From positions 62,001 to 126,000 of the forward strand of contig JAVBLW010000003.1 of assembly GCA_031553215.1 (NCBI GenBank): 64,000 bases of DNA. Direction: 5' to 3'. How positions within the stretch are numbered: the first letter of the stretch is position 1; each line of letters opens with the position of its first letter. Source of the DNA: JAVBLW01 sp031553215. Lineage in GTDB: Bacteria; Bacillota_I; Bacilli_A; Acholeplasmatales; Anaeroplasmataceae. The notes under the pieces are model-generated. The model was not told the DNA's origin. It made no database searches and was given only the letters and a program-made list of their open reading frames with translations. Of the stretch, positions 28,740 through 38,827 are shown in pieces. Made by a program: the position numbers and the translations under genes.

Positions 28740-30950
28740 ATGAAAAAGAAAATTAGTTTGATGACATTAATATCTATTATTTTTTTATTAGTTATCATTA
28801 TTTCGTTATTTACTTATAATACTTCTTTAAATAGACAAGTTGAAAAGTATATACACACTTTTGTAGATGAGGTTACATACTCATATAATGAGTCTATAAA
28901 AGTAGAACTTGATAATAAGGAATTAGTTGCAAAGCAAATTGCATATAACATTGGTAAGAGATTTGAGAATGGTGATTCAGAAGAATACATTTTAAATGAT
29001 TATTTAACATCATCAATATCATTTCTTGGTTTTAACCAAACTGGTCTTGTGACTTTAGATGGTAAATTAAAAATTGAGCAAAATATCACTGATATTACTG
29101 AATCTAGTTATTTCAACAGGCTTTTAAATCATGAAGAAGCTTTTATAACAACTGATGATTATGATGAAAAAAAACAGTTTTTTTTGTATCCAATTAATAT
29201 TAATGAAGAATTAAAATACTATTTTTATGGTACTTTTTCGTTGGATGATATTTTATATGAAATAACAAATGCATCATATACAGCTGAAACAGAAACGTAT
29301 ATTATAAAATCTAGTAGTAACCGCTTAATTGCATATTCAAATGGTGGCATTGAAGATGTTACTAGCACTCTTATAAATGAAATTAAATGCGGATCACAAA
29401 CTGTAGATGAAGCAGCTAATCAGATAAAGAAAGATATGAGTGAAAATAAGGAAGGTTTCTTATTATATAATGTTAATAATAATGATGAATATATTTCGTA
29501 TATTAAATTAGAAATAAATGATTGGTATTTACTAACATCTCTACCAAAAGCTTATTATACCGATATATTTGGTTCTTTAATTAATACAACAATTATTGTG
29601 ATTGCGATAATTCTAATATCATTTGTTGCCTTTATATCATTTGTTTTATATAAAGATAAGAAAAAAATAAAAGAGCTATATAAGATATCATATTATGATG
29701 ACCTAACAGGTGGGTATAACTTCAAAAAGTTTATTATAGAAGCTGAAAATATAATTATAAATAATAAAGATAAATACTTGTATTTACTAGAGGTAGACAT
29801 TGATAAGTTTAAGGTTATTAATGATTTGTTTGGGCAAGATGTTGCAGATAAAGCTTTAATTCATATGTACAATATGATACTTTCTAATATAACAGAAAAT
29901 GATATTTGTTGCCGAAGAGAGGCGGATCATTTTACTGTTTTAGTAGGATTTGATGAAGAGAATGAAATATTTAACGGTATTAATGAATTTGAAAATAAAA
30001 TTTCATCTCCTATGCCTGGATACAATTATATAATTAGTCCTTCTATCGGAGTTTATAAAATAAAAGATAAATCTATTAACTTTAGGAATATGCATGATTG
30101 TGCTTTATTAGCACATAGTAAAATAAAAGGAAATGTTGATCGATTATACTATATTTATGATGAAGGAATGAAAGAAGAAATTGCAAAAATTAAAAAAATG
30201 GAAGATGAAATGCAAGAAGCCTTCAAAAATAACGAATTTGTTGCATATTATCAACCAAAAGTATCGCTTAAGTCCGATACTGTAGTTGGTGCAGAGGCAT
30301 TAATTAGATGGATAAAGAAAGATGGTAAAATGATATCTCCAACTGAATTTATTCCAATAGCTGAAAATAATTCTTTTATAAAAACTATTGATTTATTTAT
30401 GTTTGAAACTGTATGTAAAAAACAAAGAGAATATCTTGATAAAGGAATTGATCCGATTCCTATTTCAGTAAACTTGTCAAAAGTGTTACTGTTTGATATT
30501 GATTTAAAACAAAAGTATCAATCCATTTTAGCTAAATATTACATGGATCCAAAATATATTCAAATAGAAATTACTGAGACAGTAGCATTTGCTAGTACAG
30601 ATTCAATGGCAAAAATTTTAAGGGATTTAAAAGATTTGAATTTTACAATTCTTTTGGATGATTTTGGAACTGGTTATTCATCATTAACTGTCTTAAGCAA
30701 TACCCCAATCGATGAATTAAAAATAGATAAATCTTTTATTGATAACTACAATGTTGAATTTGGTGCTAGCTTACTAAAAAATGTAGTGCAAATAGCAAAA
30801 TCATTAAAAATGAAAACTATTGCAGAAGGTGTAGAATATAAAGAACAAGTTGAATTGCTAAGAAAACTTGGGTGTGATGTTGTTCAAGGATATTATTTCT
30901 ACAAGCCTCTAAAGGAAGAAGATTACGATAAAATTCAATTAGTAGAATAG
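28740..30950 (+). CDS. Membrane c-di-GMP phosphodiesterase (Cache-GGDEF-EAL)
   Basis: 736 residues. Membrane helices at about 7-25 and 279-303 flank an extracellular Cache-like sensor domain. A GGDEF domain (about 315-470) is degenerate: the active site reads RREADHF, so it should not make c-di-GMP and may bind GTP. The EAL domain (about 485-730) keeps its catalytic set: GAEALIRW, SVNLSK, IEITET, LDDFGTGYSSL, LKIDKSF, AEGVE and QGYYFYKPL, so it probably hydrolyses c-di-GMP. GGAGG precedes the ATG. Expression appears to pass through the attenuator-like leader upstream. Confidence 0.93.
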   Translation: MKKKISLMTLISIIFLLVIIISLFTYNTSLNRQVEKYIHTFVDEVTYSYNESIKVELDNKELVAKQIAYNIGKRFENGDSEEYILNDYLTSSISFLGFNQTGLVTLDGKLKIEQNITDITESSYFNRLLNHEEAFITTDDYDEKKQFFLYPININEELKYYFYGTFSLDDILYEITNASYTAETETYIIKSSSNRLIAYSNGGIEDVTSTLINEIKCGSQTVDEAANQIKKDMSENKEGFLLYNVNNNDEYISYIKLEINDWYLLTSLPKAYYTDIFGSLINTTIIVIAIILISFVAFISFVLYKDKKKIKELYKISYYDDLTGGYNFKKFIIEAENIIINNKDKYLYLLEVDIDKFKVINDLFGQDVADKALIHMYNMILSNITENDICCRREADHFTVLVGFDEENEIFNGINEFENKISSPMPGYNYIISPSIGVYKIKDKSINFRNMHDCALLAHSKIKGNVDRLYYIYDEGMKEEIAKIKKMEDEMQEAFKNNEFVAYYQPKVSLKSDTVVGAEALIRWIKKDGKMISPTEFIPIAENNSFIKTIDLFMFETVCKKQREYLDKGIDPIPISVNLSKVLLFDIDLKQKYQSILAKYYMDPKYIQIEITETVAFASTDSMAKILRDLKDLNFTILLDDFGTGYSSLTVLSNTPIDELKIDKSFIDNYNVEFGASLLKNVVQIAKSLKMKTIAEGVEYKEQVELLRKLGCDVVQGYYFYKPLKEEDYDKIQLVE

Positions 30951-30996
30951 TTATGGATTATTACAAGAAAGCAGAAAAATATAATTAGTATTCTTT

Positions 30997-31022
30997 AAAA
31001 TGGCTTTTTAGGCCATTTTTTT
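30997..31022 (+). terminator. Terminator of the GGDEF-EAL gene
   Basis: AAAATGGC, loop TTTTTAG, GCCATTTTTTT. Confidence 0.85.
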
Positions 31023-31130
31023 GCTGAAATTACTTGAATAATATATCTAATAGCAAAATATTATTTTGACTAACCTTTTACATAATGCTATACTGAAAAT
31101 AAAGTTTTATGGTGTTAAAAATGGTGATAT

Positions 31131-31721
31131 ATGAAGTATGTTATAGGAAATTCGATTATTGAAATATATTCTTTAGTAGTTATGATAATTTTACTATTAA
31201 GTCAACTAATTAGAAAAAATAATAAAATCCAAACAAATAAAATTTTATTTATTTTAATGATTAATCATGCAGCAGTTCTATTGATAGATTCAATAGATTG
31301 GATTGTAGATGGAACACCAGGAAGATTTATGTATTATTTTGGATGGATTATAAATTCTTTAGTTTTTATTGGATCTATGCTAACAATATATATATTTATT
31401 GTATACGTCATGCAATTTATCCCAATTAATGAAAATCGCAAAAAAAGGCTTTTATTAGCTCCCAAAATTATTGTATGTATTTATTTTATTCTATTATTTA
31501 CATCTCCTTGGACACATTTTCTTTTTTATATGAATGATGAAAATTTTTTCACAATTGGTAAAATTTATTTTAGCTCATATATATTTTCGATTATTATTTA
31601 TTTTATGACAGCTTGTATATTAATTTATTATAAAAAGGAAATTGGTAAAAAACAGGTATTAGTTTTTTATATATATTTTATTACCAATGATATCTATTAT
31701 AATAAATTATTTTTATTATAA
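31131..31721 (+). pseudogene. LytS-like sensor kinase, N-terminal membrane part (5' part of frameshifted gene)
   Basis: This frame encodes the membrane sensor half: five to six hydrophobic helices within 196 residues, starting at an ATG after GGTGATAT. It ends in an abnormal tail (TNDIYYNKLFLL) after the helix FYIYF. The kinase half continues in another frame from 31687. Removing one T from the T run near 31675-31680 would join them as FYIYLLPMISIIIN and restore one membrane protein of about 425 residues. This is either a true frameshift mutation or a sequencing error in a homopolymer. Confidence 0.8.
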
Positions 31722-32406
31722 ATATATTTTTACATACGCAACTTTAACCATGGCTATTTTAATCATATATATAAATATTCAGCTTGAGCAAGAAAAAAAG
31801 ATGAAGGAACTAGAATTAAAAGTAAATGAAAATAAGATGTCATTAATGTTAAGTCAAATTCAACCACATTTTTTATATAATGTTTTAAATGCAATTGATG
31901 GTTTATGCTATGAAAACGAAAAAGCACATATGGCTTTAATATCTTTTGCTAATTATTTTAGATTTAATATGGATTCTCTTGGACAAAAAAAACTCATTCC
32001 CTTTGAAAAAGAATTGAATCATACAAAACAATATTTATGGCTGGAGAAATTACGTTTTGAGGAAAGATTAAATATTATTTATGAAATAAATGTTATAGAT
32101 TTTCTTATACCTGTCTTAACCCTACAACCAATCGTTGAAAATGCTGTATGTCATGGTATTACAAAGAAGCGTAGTGGTGGTACAATCACTATAAAAACCG
32201 AAGAAATTATGGATTACTATATAATTACTGTAATTGATGATGGAGTGGGGATCAATCATGATAAACCATTATCAAAGAACAAAAGTCACATGGGAATTGT
32301 AAATGTTAGAGACCGTCTATTGGTAGCTTGTAATGGGAAAATTATTATTGAAAGCACAATAGATAAAGGAACTAATGTTAGAATAGAAATTCCTAAATTA
32401 AAATAA
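31687..32406 (+). pseudogene. LytS/YehU-like sensor kinase, catalytic part (3' part of frameshifted gene)
   Basis: 239 residues: the last membrane segments, a short coiled coil, then the HisKA_3-like/His_kinase motif QIQPHFLYNVLNAI with the phospho-accepting His, and an ATPase domain (QPIVENAVCHGI N-box, DDGVGI G-box, MGIVNVRDRL). This is the LytS/NatK type, which signals to response regulators like the one encoded at 35793. There is no ribosome site before the internal ATG at 31687, so translation alone is doubtful unless the frameshift is absent or bypassed. Confidence 0.82.
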
Positions 32407-32433
32407 CATCTACAAATATTGACATTTTTTTAT

Positions 32434-32469
32434 AAAAACCTGATTTTTTTGCTAAAGTCAGGTTTTTTG
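32434..32469 (+). terminator. Terminator after the kinase gene
   Basis: AAAAACCTGA (32434-32443) pairs with TCAGGTTTTTT (32458-32468). Confidence 0.85.
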
Positions 32470-32535
32470 ATTTTCATTTGATTGTCTTTAAATTTTATAA
32501 TATAAATAAGAACACAAAAAAGTGGAGGTAGTATT

Positions 32536-35500
32536 ATGAAAAAAAATAATTTAAAAAAGATAATATTCACATTATTAATAATTGGAATAGTAGTGTTTTT
32601 CATACAGTCAAATAAAATAACTGCGGCTGATGAGAATGAAGTCATTTGTGATTTGTCAGATACTGATCAAACTGTAGAAGGTAATTTAGTAGTAACAGAA
32701 ATTACTAGTGCAAATGCTAGTAAAAACTTTGTTTTTACTTCCAGTTCTAAAACTAATACTACAGGAATAGCAATTCAAAATAACACATCAAGCAATTTAA
32801 CTTGCCGTATGACTTTAAGAAACTGTACTATTATGGGAGAAAACTGGAATAGTGCACTTAAGATAACTACCAAAGTAGGAACTACACTTAACGTTTATAT
32901 TTTTCTAGAAGGTAATAATTACTTAGAAGGATATAACTGGGGTGGGATTACAATTGGTGATAGTGCAGGTACTTATGGAACTGTTAATGTTATTTTTGCT
33001 AGTAAAGCTGGTACTTGTGGTACTAGCACATTTACTGCGCGTCAAACACAAAAATATGCTTTACAAGTAAATACAGATCAAGTAGCAGGTTATAGTTTTG
33101 CATTTGATTCATCTATTACTAGAACAAGTGTAAAATTAGCTGGTAGTGTAAAATCAAGTTTAGCTGAAGCAGTTTCATTAGCTACGGCATATAAACCACT
33201 TATTGTAACTGTCAATGGATATCTTGCCGATTTTGGTACTGAAACACAAGTAGTGCCTTTAACTGGAGGTAGAGTTACCGTTCCTAGTTATGTAAAACCA
33301 GGATATACATTAAGGGGTTATTACATAGATGGAATAATATGGGATTTTGATAATGGTATAGTAACAAGTGATTTGGAATTTCAAGCACGATGGGATGAAG
33401 CGACATACAATATTAACTATCATCTAGATGGCGGGACGCTTGCGGAAAATTCGCCTACTACTCATAAATATGGAGGTGGTCAAACCAATTTAATTAGTCC
33501 TACGAAATTTGGATATAACTTCATGGGGTGGTATAAAGATGAAAATTTAACACAAACAATTTCCTATATTACTTCATATGAGTACACAGGGGATATAGAA
33601 TTATATGCAAAATGGACAGTAGGACAATATCAAATTTATTATACTTTAAATGGTGGAACACAAAATGGCAATAATCCTACAACTTATACTTATGGAATAG
33701 AGGCACAATTATATACCCCAACTAAAACAGGATACACTTTTGAAGGATGGTGTCTAGATTATTATTTAACAACTGAACCAATAATGAAATTAGAAGCTGA
33801 TGGGTATACTAGTTATATATCACTATATGCAAAATGGACAGCTGGTAATTATAATATTAAATATAATAATATGGAAAATGCAGAACATGCAATAGATTAT
33901 CCAGTTAAACATTACTATGGAACAGTAACTGCCTTGTTAGAACCTACAAAGAGCGGGTATACATTTGAAGGATGGTTTACAAATGCTTCTTTATCAGATG
34001 AAAGTAAAGTTACGTCTTTAGGAGCAACAGATTATGAAGAAGAAATAGAACTATATACAAAATGGATTCCAACTGTATATACAATTACATTTGATAGTAA
34101 TGATGGAAGTACTGAAGAAGATATTGTCGCAGATTTTGAATCTACAATAATATTACCTACTCCTACAAAAACTAATTTTACGTTTGAAGGATGGTACACA
34201 GATAATACAACATTCAACAATAAATTTACCGGAACAACTATGCCACTTAATGGTGCAACCTTATATGCAAAGTGGGAACCAGTAAAGTATAATATTAATT
34301 ATAATAATATGGATGCTGCAACTCATGCAACTGGTTATCCAGTTAATCATATATATGGATTTGATACAACATTAATGAATCCTACAAAAGAAGGATATAC
34401 ATTTGTAGGATGGTTTACAAATTCATCATTAGCCGATACATCAAAGATTCTTATATTAGGTGGAACTAATTATTCTTCTGAAATAGAATTATATGCAAAA
34501 TGGACAATTAATCAATATACAATTACTTTTGTTAGTAATGGTGGAACTGAAGTGAATAGTATTACAGTGGATTATAATTCAGTAATTACACTTCCATCAC
34601 CTACAAGAGCAAATTATTCTTTTAGTGGATGGTTTAGTGATAATACAACATTTTTGAATCAATTTACTAGTGCAACTATGCCGTTTGAAGGCGCTACATT
34701 ATATGCAAAATGGTCAGGAAATTCATATACTATTTCATATGAATTAAATGCTGGAACACCTGGAATAAATGCTCCTGCTAATCATATATATGGAACAATT
34801 ACAACTTTAGTCAATCCTTCTAGATTAGGTTATAATTTTGATGGTTGGTATACATCATTTGATTTCTCTACATCAAAGTTAACAGTGTTAGCTGCAGAAG
34901 AGTATACTGAAAATATTGCACTTTATGCAAAATGGATAGTAAAAGATTATCAAGCTAATTATGATCTTGATAATGGTGCTAATACTCCTGATAATTCAAA
35001 AAAATACAATTATGGAGATACAATAGAATTAGAAGATCCAACAAAAATAGGATATACTTTTAATGGTTGGTACAATAATTCTAATTTTACTGGTGAAAAG
35101 ATTATTACGTTATTAGTTGATGATTCTTTAGAAGAAATCACTTTATATGCAAAATGGACAATAAATAGTTATACAATAACGTTAGATATTGAAGGTATAA
35201 CTACAACACAACCATATAATTATAATACTAATATAATAAAACCTACTGATCCAATAAAAGAAGGATATAGATTCTTAGGTTGGTATGTTGGGACTACTGA
35301 ATATAACTTTACTGCTAAAGTAACTAAAGATGTTGTTTTAACAGCAAAATTCATTAAACAATATGTAGTAACTTTTGATAATGATGGTGAAATTACAACT
35401 ATAAAAGTTGATGAAGGAGCGAAGGTAACAAAACCGGAAAATCCTAAGAAAAATAAGTATAAATTTAATGGTTGGATAGATGAAACGGGTGCACAATATG

Positions 35501-35703
35501 ATTTTGAAAAATCAGTTAACACTAATTTTACTATTACAGCCCAATTTAAGAAAAATACTAATAACACAGGGCTAATTTTAGGAATTACAATACCTACATT
35601 TATAGCTTTAGTAGGAATTGGTGGATATTTCTTCTTAATTTTTTATAGAAAACGCAAAGAACAAAAAATCGTTGGTGAAAATGATAATGATAATATAGAA
35701 TAA
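32536..35703 (+). CDS. Large surface protein with eleven InlB-type (Listeria-Bacteroides) repeats
   Basis: 1055 residues. A signal peptide (1-33) is followed by a Ser/Thr/Asn-rich beta domain (about 35-250) that looks like a right-handed beta-helix. Then come about eleven repeats of roughly 70 residues, each with a GYxFxGWY-type core (for example SGYTFEGWF, LGYNFDGWY, IGYTFNGWY) and LYAKW at the end. A C-terminal membrane helix (about 1012-1035) and a basic tail anchor it; there is no LPxTG motif. Such repeats form rod-like stalks in adhesins. It lies between a sensor kinase and its likely response regulator, which may control it. Confidence 0.92.
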   Translation: MKKNNLKKIIFTLLIIGIVVFFIQSNKITAADENEVICDLSDTDQTVEGNLVVTEITSANASKNFVFTSSSKTNTTGIAIQNNTSSNLTCRMTLRNCTIMGENWNSALKITTKVGTTLNVYIFLEGNNYLEGYNWGGITIGDSAGTYGTVNVIFASKAGTCGTSTFTARQTQKYALQVNTDQVAGYSFAFDSSITRTSVKLAGSVKSSLAEAVSLATAYKPLIVTVNGYLADFGTETQVVPLTGGRVTVPSYVKPGYTLRGYYIDGIIWDFDNGIVTSDLEFQARWDEATYNINYHLDGGTLAENSPTTHKYGGGQTNLISPTKFGYNFMGWYKDENLTQTISYITSYEYTGDIELYAKWTVGQYQIYYTLNGGTQNGNNPTTYTYGIEAQLYTPTKTGYTFEGWCLDYYLTTEPIMKLEADGYTSYISLYAKWTAGNYNIKYNNMENAEHAIDYPVKHYYGTVTALLEPTKSGYTFEGWFTNASLSDESKVTSLGATDYEEEIELYTKWIPTVYTITFDSNDGSTEEDIVADFESTIILPTPTKTNFTFEGWYTDNTTFNNKFTGTTMPLNGATLYAKWEPVKYNINYNNMDAATHATGYPVNHIYGFDTTLMNPTKEGYTFVGWFTNSSLADTSKILILGGTNYSSEIELYAKWTINQYTITFVSNGGTEVNSITVDYNSVITLPSPTRANYSFSGWFSDNTTFLNQFTSATMPFEGATLYAKWSGNSYTISYELNAGTPGINAPANHIYGTITTLVNPSRLGYNFDGWYTSFDFSTSKLTVLAAEEYTENIALYAKWIVKDYQANYDLDNGANTPDNSKKYNYGDTIELEDPTKIGYTFNGWYNNSNFTGEKIITLLVDDSLEEITLYAKWTINSYTITLDIEGITTTQPYNYNTNIIKPTDPIKEGYRFLGWYVGTTEYNFTAKVTKDVVLTAKFIKQYVVTFDNDGEITTIKVDEGAKVTKPENPKKNKYKFNGWIDETGAQYDFEKSVNTNFTITAQFKKNTNNTGLILGITIPTFIALVGIGGYFFLIFYRKRKEQKIVGENDNDNIE

Positions 35704-35711
35704 AAAAGTAT

Positions 35712-35743
35712 AAAAACTCATTATTTTTTTGTAATGGGTTTTT
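35712..35743 (+). terminator. Terminator of the InlB-repeat gene
   Basis: AAAAACTCATTA and TAATGGGTTTTT form a hairpin with a T run. Confidence 0.8.
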
Positions 35744-35792
35744 ATATTAAATTTAATTGTGCTATAATGCAATATACGAGGAGTGATTTTAT

Positions 35793-36584
35793 ATGAATAT
35801 AATAGCTGTAGATGATGAACGTCACTCTCTTTTAGCTTTGGAACGCTCTATTAAAGCTAGCCTAGAGGATATATATCTTAAATGCTTTAATTCTTCTTTT
35901 GAGGCTCTTGAATATGCAAGGCTAAATCACATTGATGTAGCCTTTTTGGACATTGAAATGGATGGTTTAGATGGTATTTTACTAGCTAAACAATTCAAAA
36001 ATATATCTAATACTATTAATATAATATTTGTTACTGGATATAGTAGTTATATGGGAGATGCCTTTGATTTACATGCTTCTGGATATATACTTAAGCCAGT
36101 TACTCCAGAGCAAATCAAAAAAGAACTTGATGACCTGCGCAAGCCTATTTTATATGAAAATAGTGGGCTTTATATAAAATGCTTTGGTAATTTTGAAGTC
36201 TTTTTCAATGGACAACCTATTTCATTTAAACGTTCGAAATCCAAAGAAGCCTTTGCATATTTAATAGATAGAAGAGGTGCTTTAGTTAGTAAAAAAGAAT
36301 TGGCAGCAATTTTATTAGAAGATTTACCATATACACGTAGTACTCAGTCATATATCCATGTAATTATTACTGAGATGATTCGTTCATTTGAAGAAATTGG
36401 TCTTAAAAATATATTTATAAAGAAACAGGGAAATTACTCAATTGATATAACAAAAGTAAATTGTGACTATTATAATTATGAAAAAGGAAATATTACAGCA
36501 ATAAATAATTATCGTGGAGAATACATGACTAATTATAGTTGGGCAGAATTTACTGCAGGATTTTTATCTAATTCAAAAAAATAA
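35793..36584 (+). CDS. Response regulator with winged-helix (SARP/BTAD-like) output
   Basis: 263 residues with GAGGAG before the ATG. The receiver (1-115) has VDDER, the acceptor Asp in VAFLDIEMDGLDG and the Lys in YILKPVT. The C-terminal part (from about 125) begins IKCFGNFEVFFNG with SFKRSKSKEAFAYLIDRRG, the start of an OmpR/SARP-type winged helix seen in many clostridial regulators paired with LytS-like kinases. The nearby kinase is frameshifted, so this regulator may be an orphan here or may show that the kinase is in fact intact. Confidence 0.87.
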   Translation: MNIIAVDDERHSLLALERSIKASLEDIYLKCFNSSFEALEYARLNHIDVAFLDIEMDGLDGILLAKQFKNISNTINIIFVTGYSSYMGDAFDLHASGYILKPVTPEQIKKELDDLRKPILYENSGLYIKCFGNFEVFFNGQPISFKRSKSKEAFAYLIDRRGALVSKKELAAILLEDLPYTRSTQSYIHVIITEMIRSFEEIGLKNIFIKKQGNYSIDITKVNCDYYNYEKGNITAINNYRGEYMTNYSWAEFTAGFLSNSKK

Positions 36585-36630
36585 ATTACTAATTAAAATT
36601 TATGTTTACCAAATTAAATATATAATTAAC

Positions 36631-36662
36631 AAAACCCAAGATATTAAATACTTAGGTTTTAT
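36631..36662 (+). terminator. Terminator of the response regulator gene
   Basis: AAAACCCAAG (36631-36640) pairs with CTTAGGTTTT (36651-36660), one mismatch. Confidence 0.75.
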
Positions 36663-36801
36663 TATTTTATAATTATATATTAGATAGGTAAAGTGATATT
36701 TTTAGCAACTTTAAAGTGCGAACACTAAAAAAAATGCAATTCATAGTTGGTTGTGCTATTTTGTAATCAATAGTATAATAAAGCAAATAGAGGTGAATAC
36801 C

Positions 36802-37482
36802 ATGAATTTTGGACAAAACTTACAATACTTAAGAATGATTCATAAAAATATGACACAAGAAGACCTTGCCAATCAACTAAATGTTTCTAGACAGACAATT
36901 TCTAAATGGGAACTTAATCAAGGAAATCCAGAGTTAAATAAAATTAAAGAAATATGTACATTATTTAATTGCAGTTCTGATGAATTATTATTTGGTAATA
37001 TAAAAATATCAAATGAGGCATATTCTGAAATCAAAATTGAAACCCTTGAAGCTTTTGAATATATAAAATATACTGTAATTTCCACTGACCCTGAGGATGA
37101 TTCAATTAATAGAATAATGAAGTTAGCTAAAAAATTAAATATCACTAATCCAAAACTAATTGGTTGGGATTTTCCTTATCTCTCACAAGAACAAATCAAT
37201 GTTTATCATATGCATGGATATACCTCTGCTTTAGTCCTACCAAATGATTTTAAGGTCAATAATACTTCATTAATAATAGAAAAGAGAAAATCACAAAACT
37301 ATGTGACAATCACAATAAAAAATCCAATGGATAATCCATTTAATTTGATATCAAATGCGTTTAAATCAGCTTTTCAATATATTAATGTAAATAGATATTC
37401 CTATGATCATTTCGCTTTTGAAAGCTTATATAAAGAAGATAACATAGAATATATGAAAATTTATGTTTCAATTGAAGGATAA
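36802..37482 (+). CDS. XRE-family HTH regulator with GyrI-like effector domain
   Basis: 226 residues from the ATG at 36802, after AGAGGTG; the frame extends further upstream but without a ribosome site. The helix-turn-helix MTQEDLANQLNVSRQTISKWE is textbook XRE. The C-terminal part (about 80-226) resembles the GyrI/effector-binding fold (for example FPYLSQEQINVYHMHGYTSALV and EYMKIYVSIE). XRE plus GyrI-like domain is less common than MerR or AraC plus that domain. The next gene starts one base after its stop. Confidence 0.85.
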   Translation: MNFGQNLQYLRMIHKNMTQEDLANQLNVSRQTISKWELNQGNPELNKIKEICTLFNCSSDELLFGNIKISNEAYSEIKIETLEAFEYIKYTVISTDPEDDSINRIMKLAKKLNITNPKLIGWDFPYLSQEQINVYHMHGYTSALVLPNDFKVNNTSLIIEKRKSQNYVTITIKNPMDNPFNLISNAFKSAFQYINVNRYSYDHFAFESLYKEDNIEYMKIYVSIEG

Positions 37483-37483
37483 A

Positions 37484-38089
37484 ATGAAAACTATTACAAT
37501 TGGCGATAAAATAGTATTCGGAAAATATAATTGGCTGGTTTTGGAGATTAGAGAGGATAAAATTTTAATTATAACAGAAGGAATAATAGAACGACGTGCC
37601 TATCATAACACTTATAAAAATATTACTTGGTCAGAATGTAGTTTAAGGAAATATCTTAATGAAGAATTTTATAATAAATTTAGCGAAGAAGAAAGATTAA
37701 AGATTATGCCAGTAATAAATAAAAATCCTAATAATGCGTGGTTTGATACTATAGGTGGGGAAGATACTGAAGACAAAATATTTATATTGAATCTTGAAGA
37801 AGTTGCGTGCAAATACTTTGGTGATAGTAGCAAAAAATTATATAATAAAGGAAAAAATCAAAATTATTGGTTTCAAAGAAAAGATGAAAATAATGATAAA
37901 AGAATAGTTAAGGTTGATGGGCGTAAAGCTTGGTGGTGGATTAGAACACCTGGTAGGGTTAGCCTAAAAGCTGTTTATATCCATGGTGATGGTAATATAG
38001 GCATCCAAGGGAATAATATATTAAAAGGAAATCTTAGTGAAGGTTATAATAAAGGTGGGGTTCGTCCAGCTTTATGGTTAAAATTATAG
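37484..38089 (+). CDS. DUF6273-like protein
   Basis: 201 residues from the ATG at 37484, with AAGGA placed at the end of the upstream gene, so the two are coupled. It has the features of DUF6273: an N-terminal GDKIVFGKYNWLVLEI, the middle ITWSECSLRKYLNEEFYNKFS and the C-terminal WWWIRTPG followed by GGVRPALWLKL. The family is often a module of secreted proteins, but this copy has no signal peptide. Function unknown; the HTH partner may regulate it or act with it. Confidence 0.7.
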   Translation: MKTITIGDKIVFGKYNWLVLEIREDKILIITEGIIERRAYHNTYKNITWSECSLRKYLNEEFYNKFSEEERLKIMPVINKNPNNAWFDTIGGEDTEDKIFILNLEEVACKYFGDSSKKLYNKGKNQNYWFQRKDENNDKRIVKVDGRKAWWWIRTPGRVSLKAVYIHGDGNIGIQGNNILKGNLSEGYNKGGVRPALWLKL

Positions 38090-38110
38090 TTTGAAGGAGA
38101 AATATTAAAA

Positions 38111-38584
38111 ATGAGTAAATATGAAGAAGGAATGGAATTATTAGATAAAAAATTTGGTAGTGGTAAGGATAATGTAATAGCACTTGCAACAATTTCTTTA
38201 GAACTTAGTGAAGAAGGAAATCCAAAGCCGTGTGTCAGAGATGTAGATGCATTCTATGAAGATGGGGTATTTTATATAACAACACATGCACTATCAAATA
38301 AAATAAAGCAAATAGAGAAAAATCAAGAAGTTTCAATTTCAGCCAATTTCGAGGATTTTTTCAGCAGTGGTAAAGCAAAAAATTTAGGTTGGGTTTTAAA
38401 GCCAAATAATGCCGATTTAAGAGCTAAGTTACGTAAGATTTTTTCAAACTGGTATGATTTAGCAAATAATGAAAAAGATGAGAATTGTTGTATCCTTGCG
38501 ATCTATTTAACAAAAGGAACACTTAGGGTAGACCATGGAGCAAAGTTCTATCACTTTGACTTTATAAATAAGACGGCAAAATAG
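38111..38584 (+). CDS. PNPOx-like flavin protein
   Basis: 157 residues, AAGGAG before the ATG, 21 bp after the DUF6273-like gene. The split-barrel pattern (VIALATISLELSEEGNPKPCVRDVDAFYEDGVFYITTHALSNKIKQI) is that of pyridoxamine-phosphate-oxidase-like proteins. It probably binds a flavin; the substrate is unknown. It forms a three-gene run with the XRE regulator and DUF6273 gene, ending in a clear terminator. Confidence 0.75.
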   Translation: MSKYEEGMELLDKKFGSGKDNVIALATISLELSEEGNPKPCVRDVDAFYEDGVFYITTHALSNKIKQIEKNQEVSISANFEDFFSSGKAKNLGWVLKPNNADLRAKLRKIFSNWYDLANNEKDENCCILAIYLTKGTLRVDHGAKFYHFDFINKTAK

Positions 38585-38620
38585 TATTTAAATAAATTAG
38601 AAAAAAGTTATGATATATTT

Positions 38621-38652
38621 AAAAGAGATTGATTCCTATTAATCTCTTTTCT
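38621..38652 (+). terminator. Terminator of the XRE operon
   Basis: AAAAGAGATT (38621-38630) pairs with AATCTCTTTT (38641-38650) before a T-rich run. Confidence 0.85.
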
Positions 38653-38827
38653 TTTTTTATAGAACCAAATTAAAATATAATATGATATTTTTGCAATAAT
38701 AATTTATTAAAGAACACTAATTTGTTTTAATTATATAATTGTATATATTTGAAAAATGTTTACATTTAATTATGTTTATGATATAGTATTCCAAATAATA
38801 AAAGACTAGTGTACTTGGAGTGATAAG

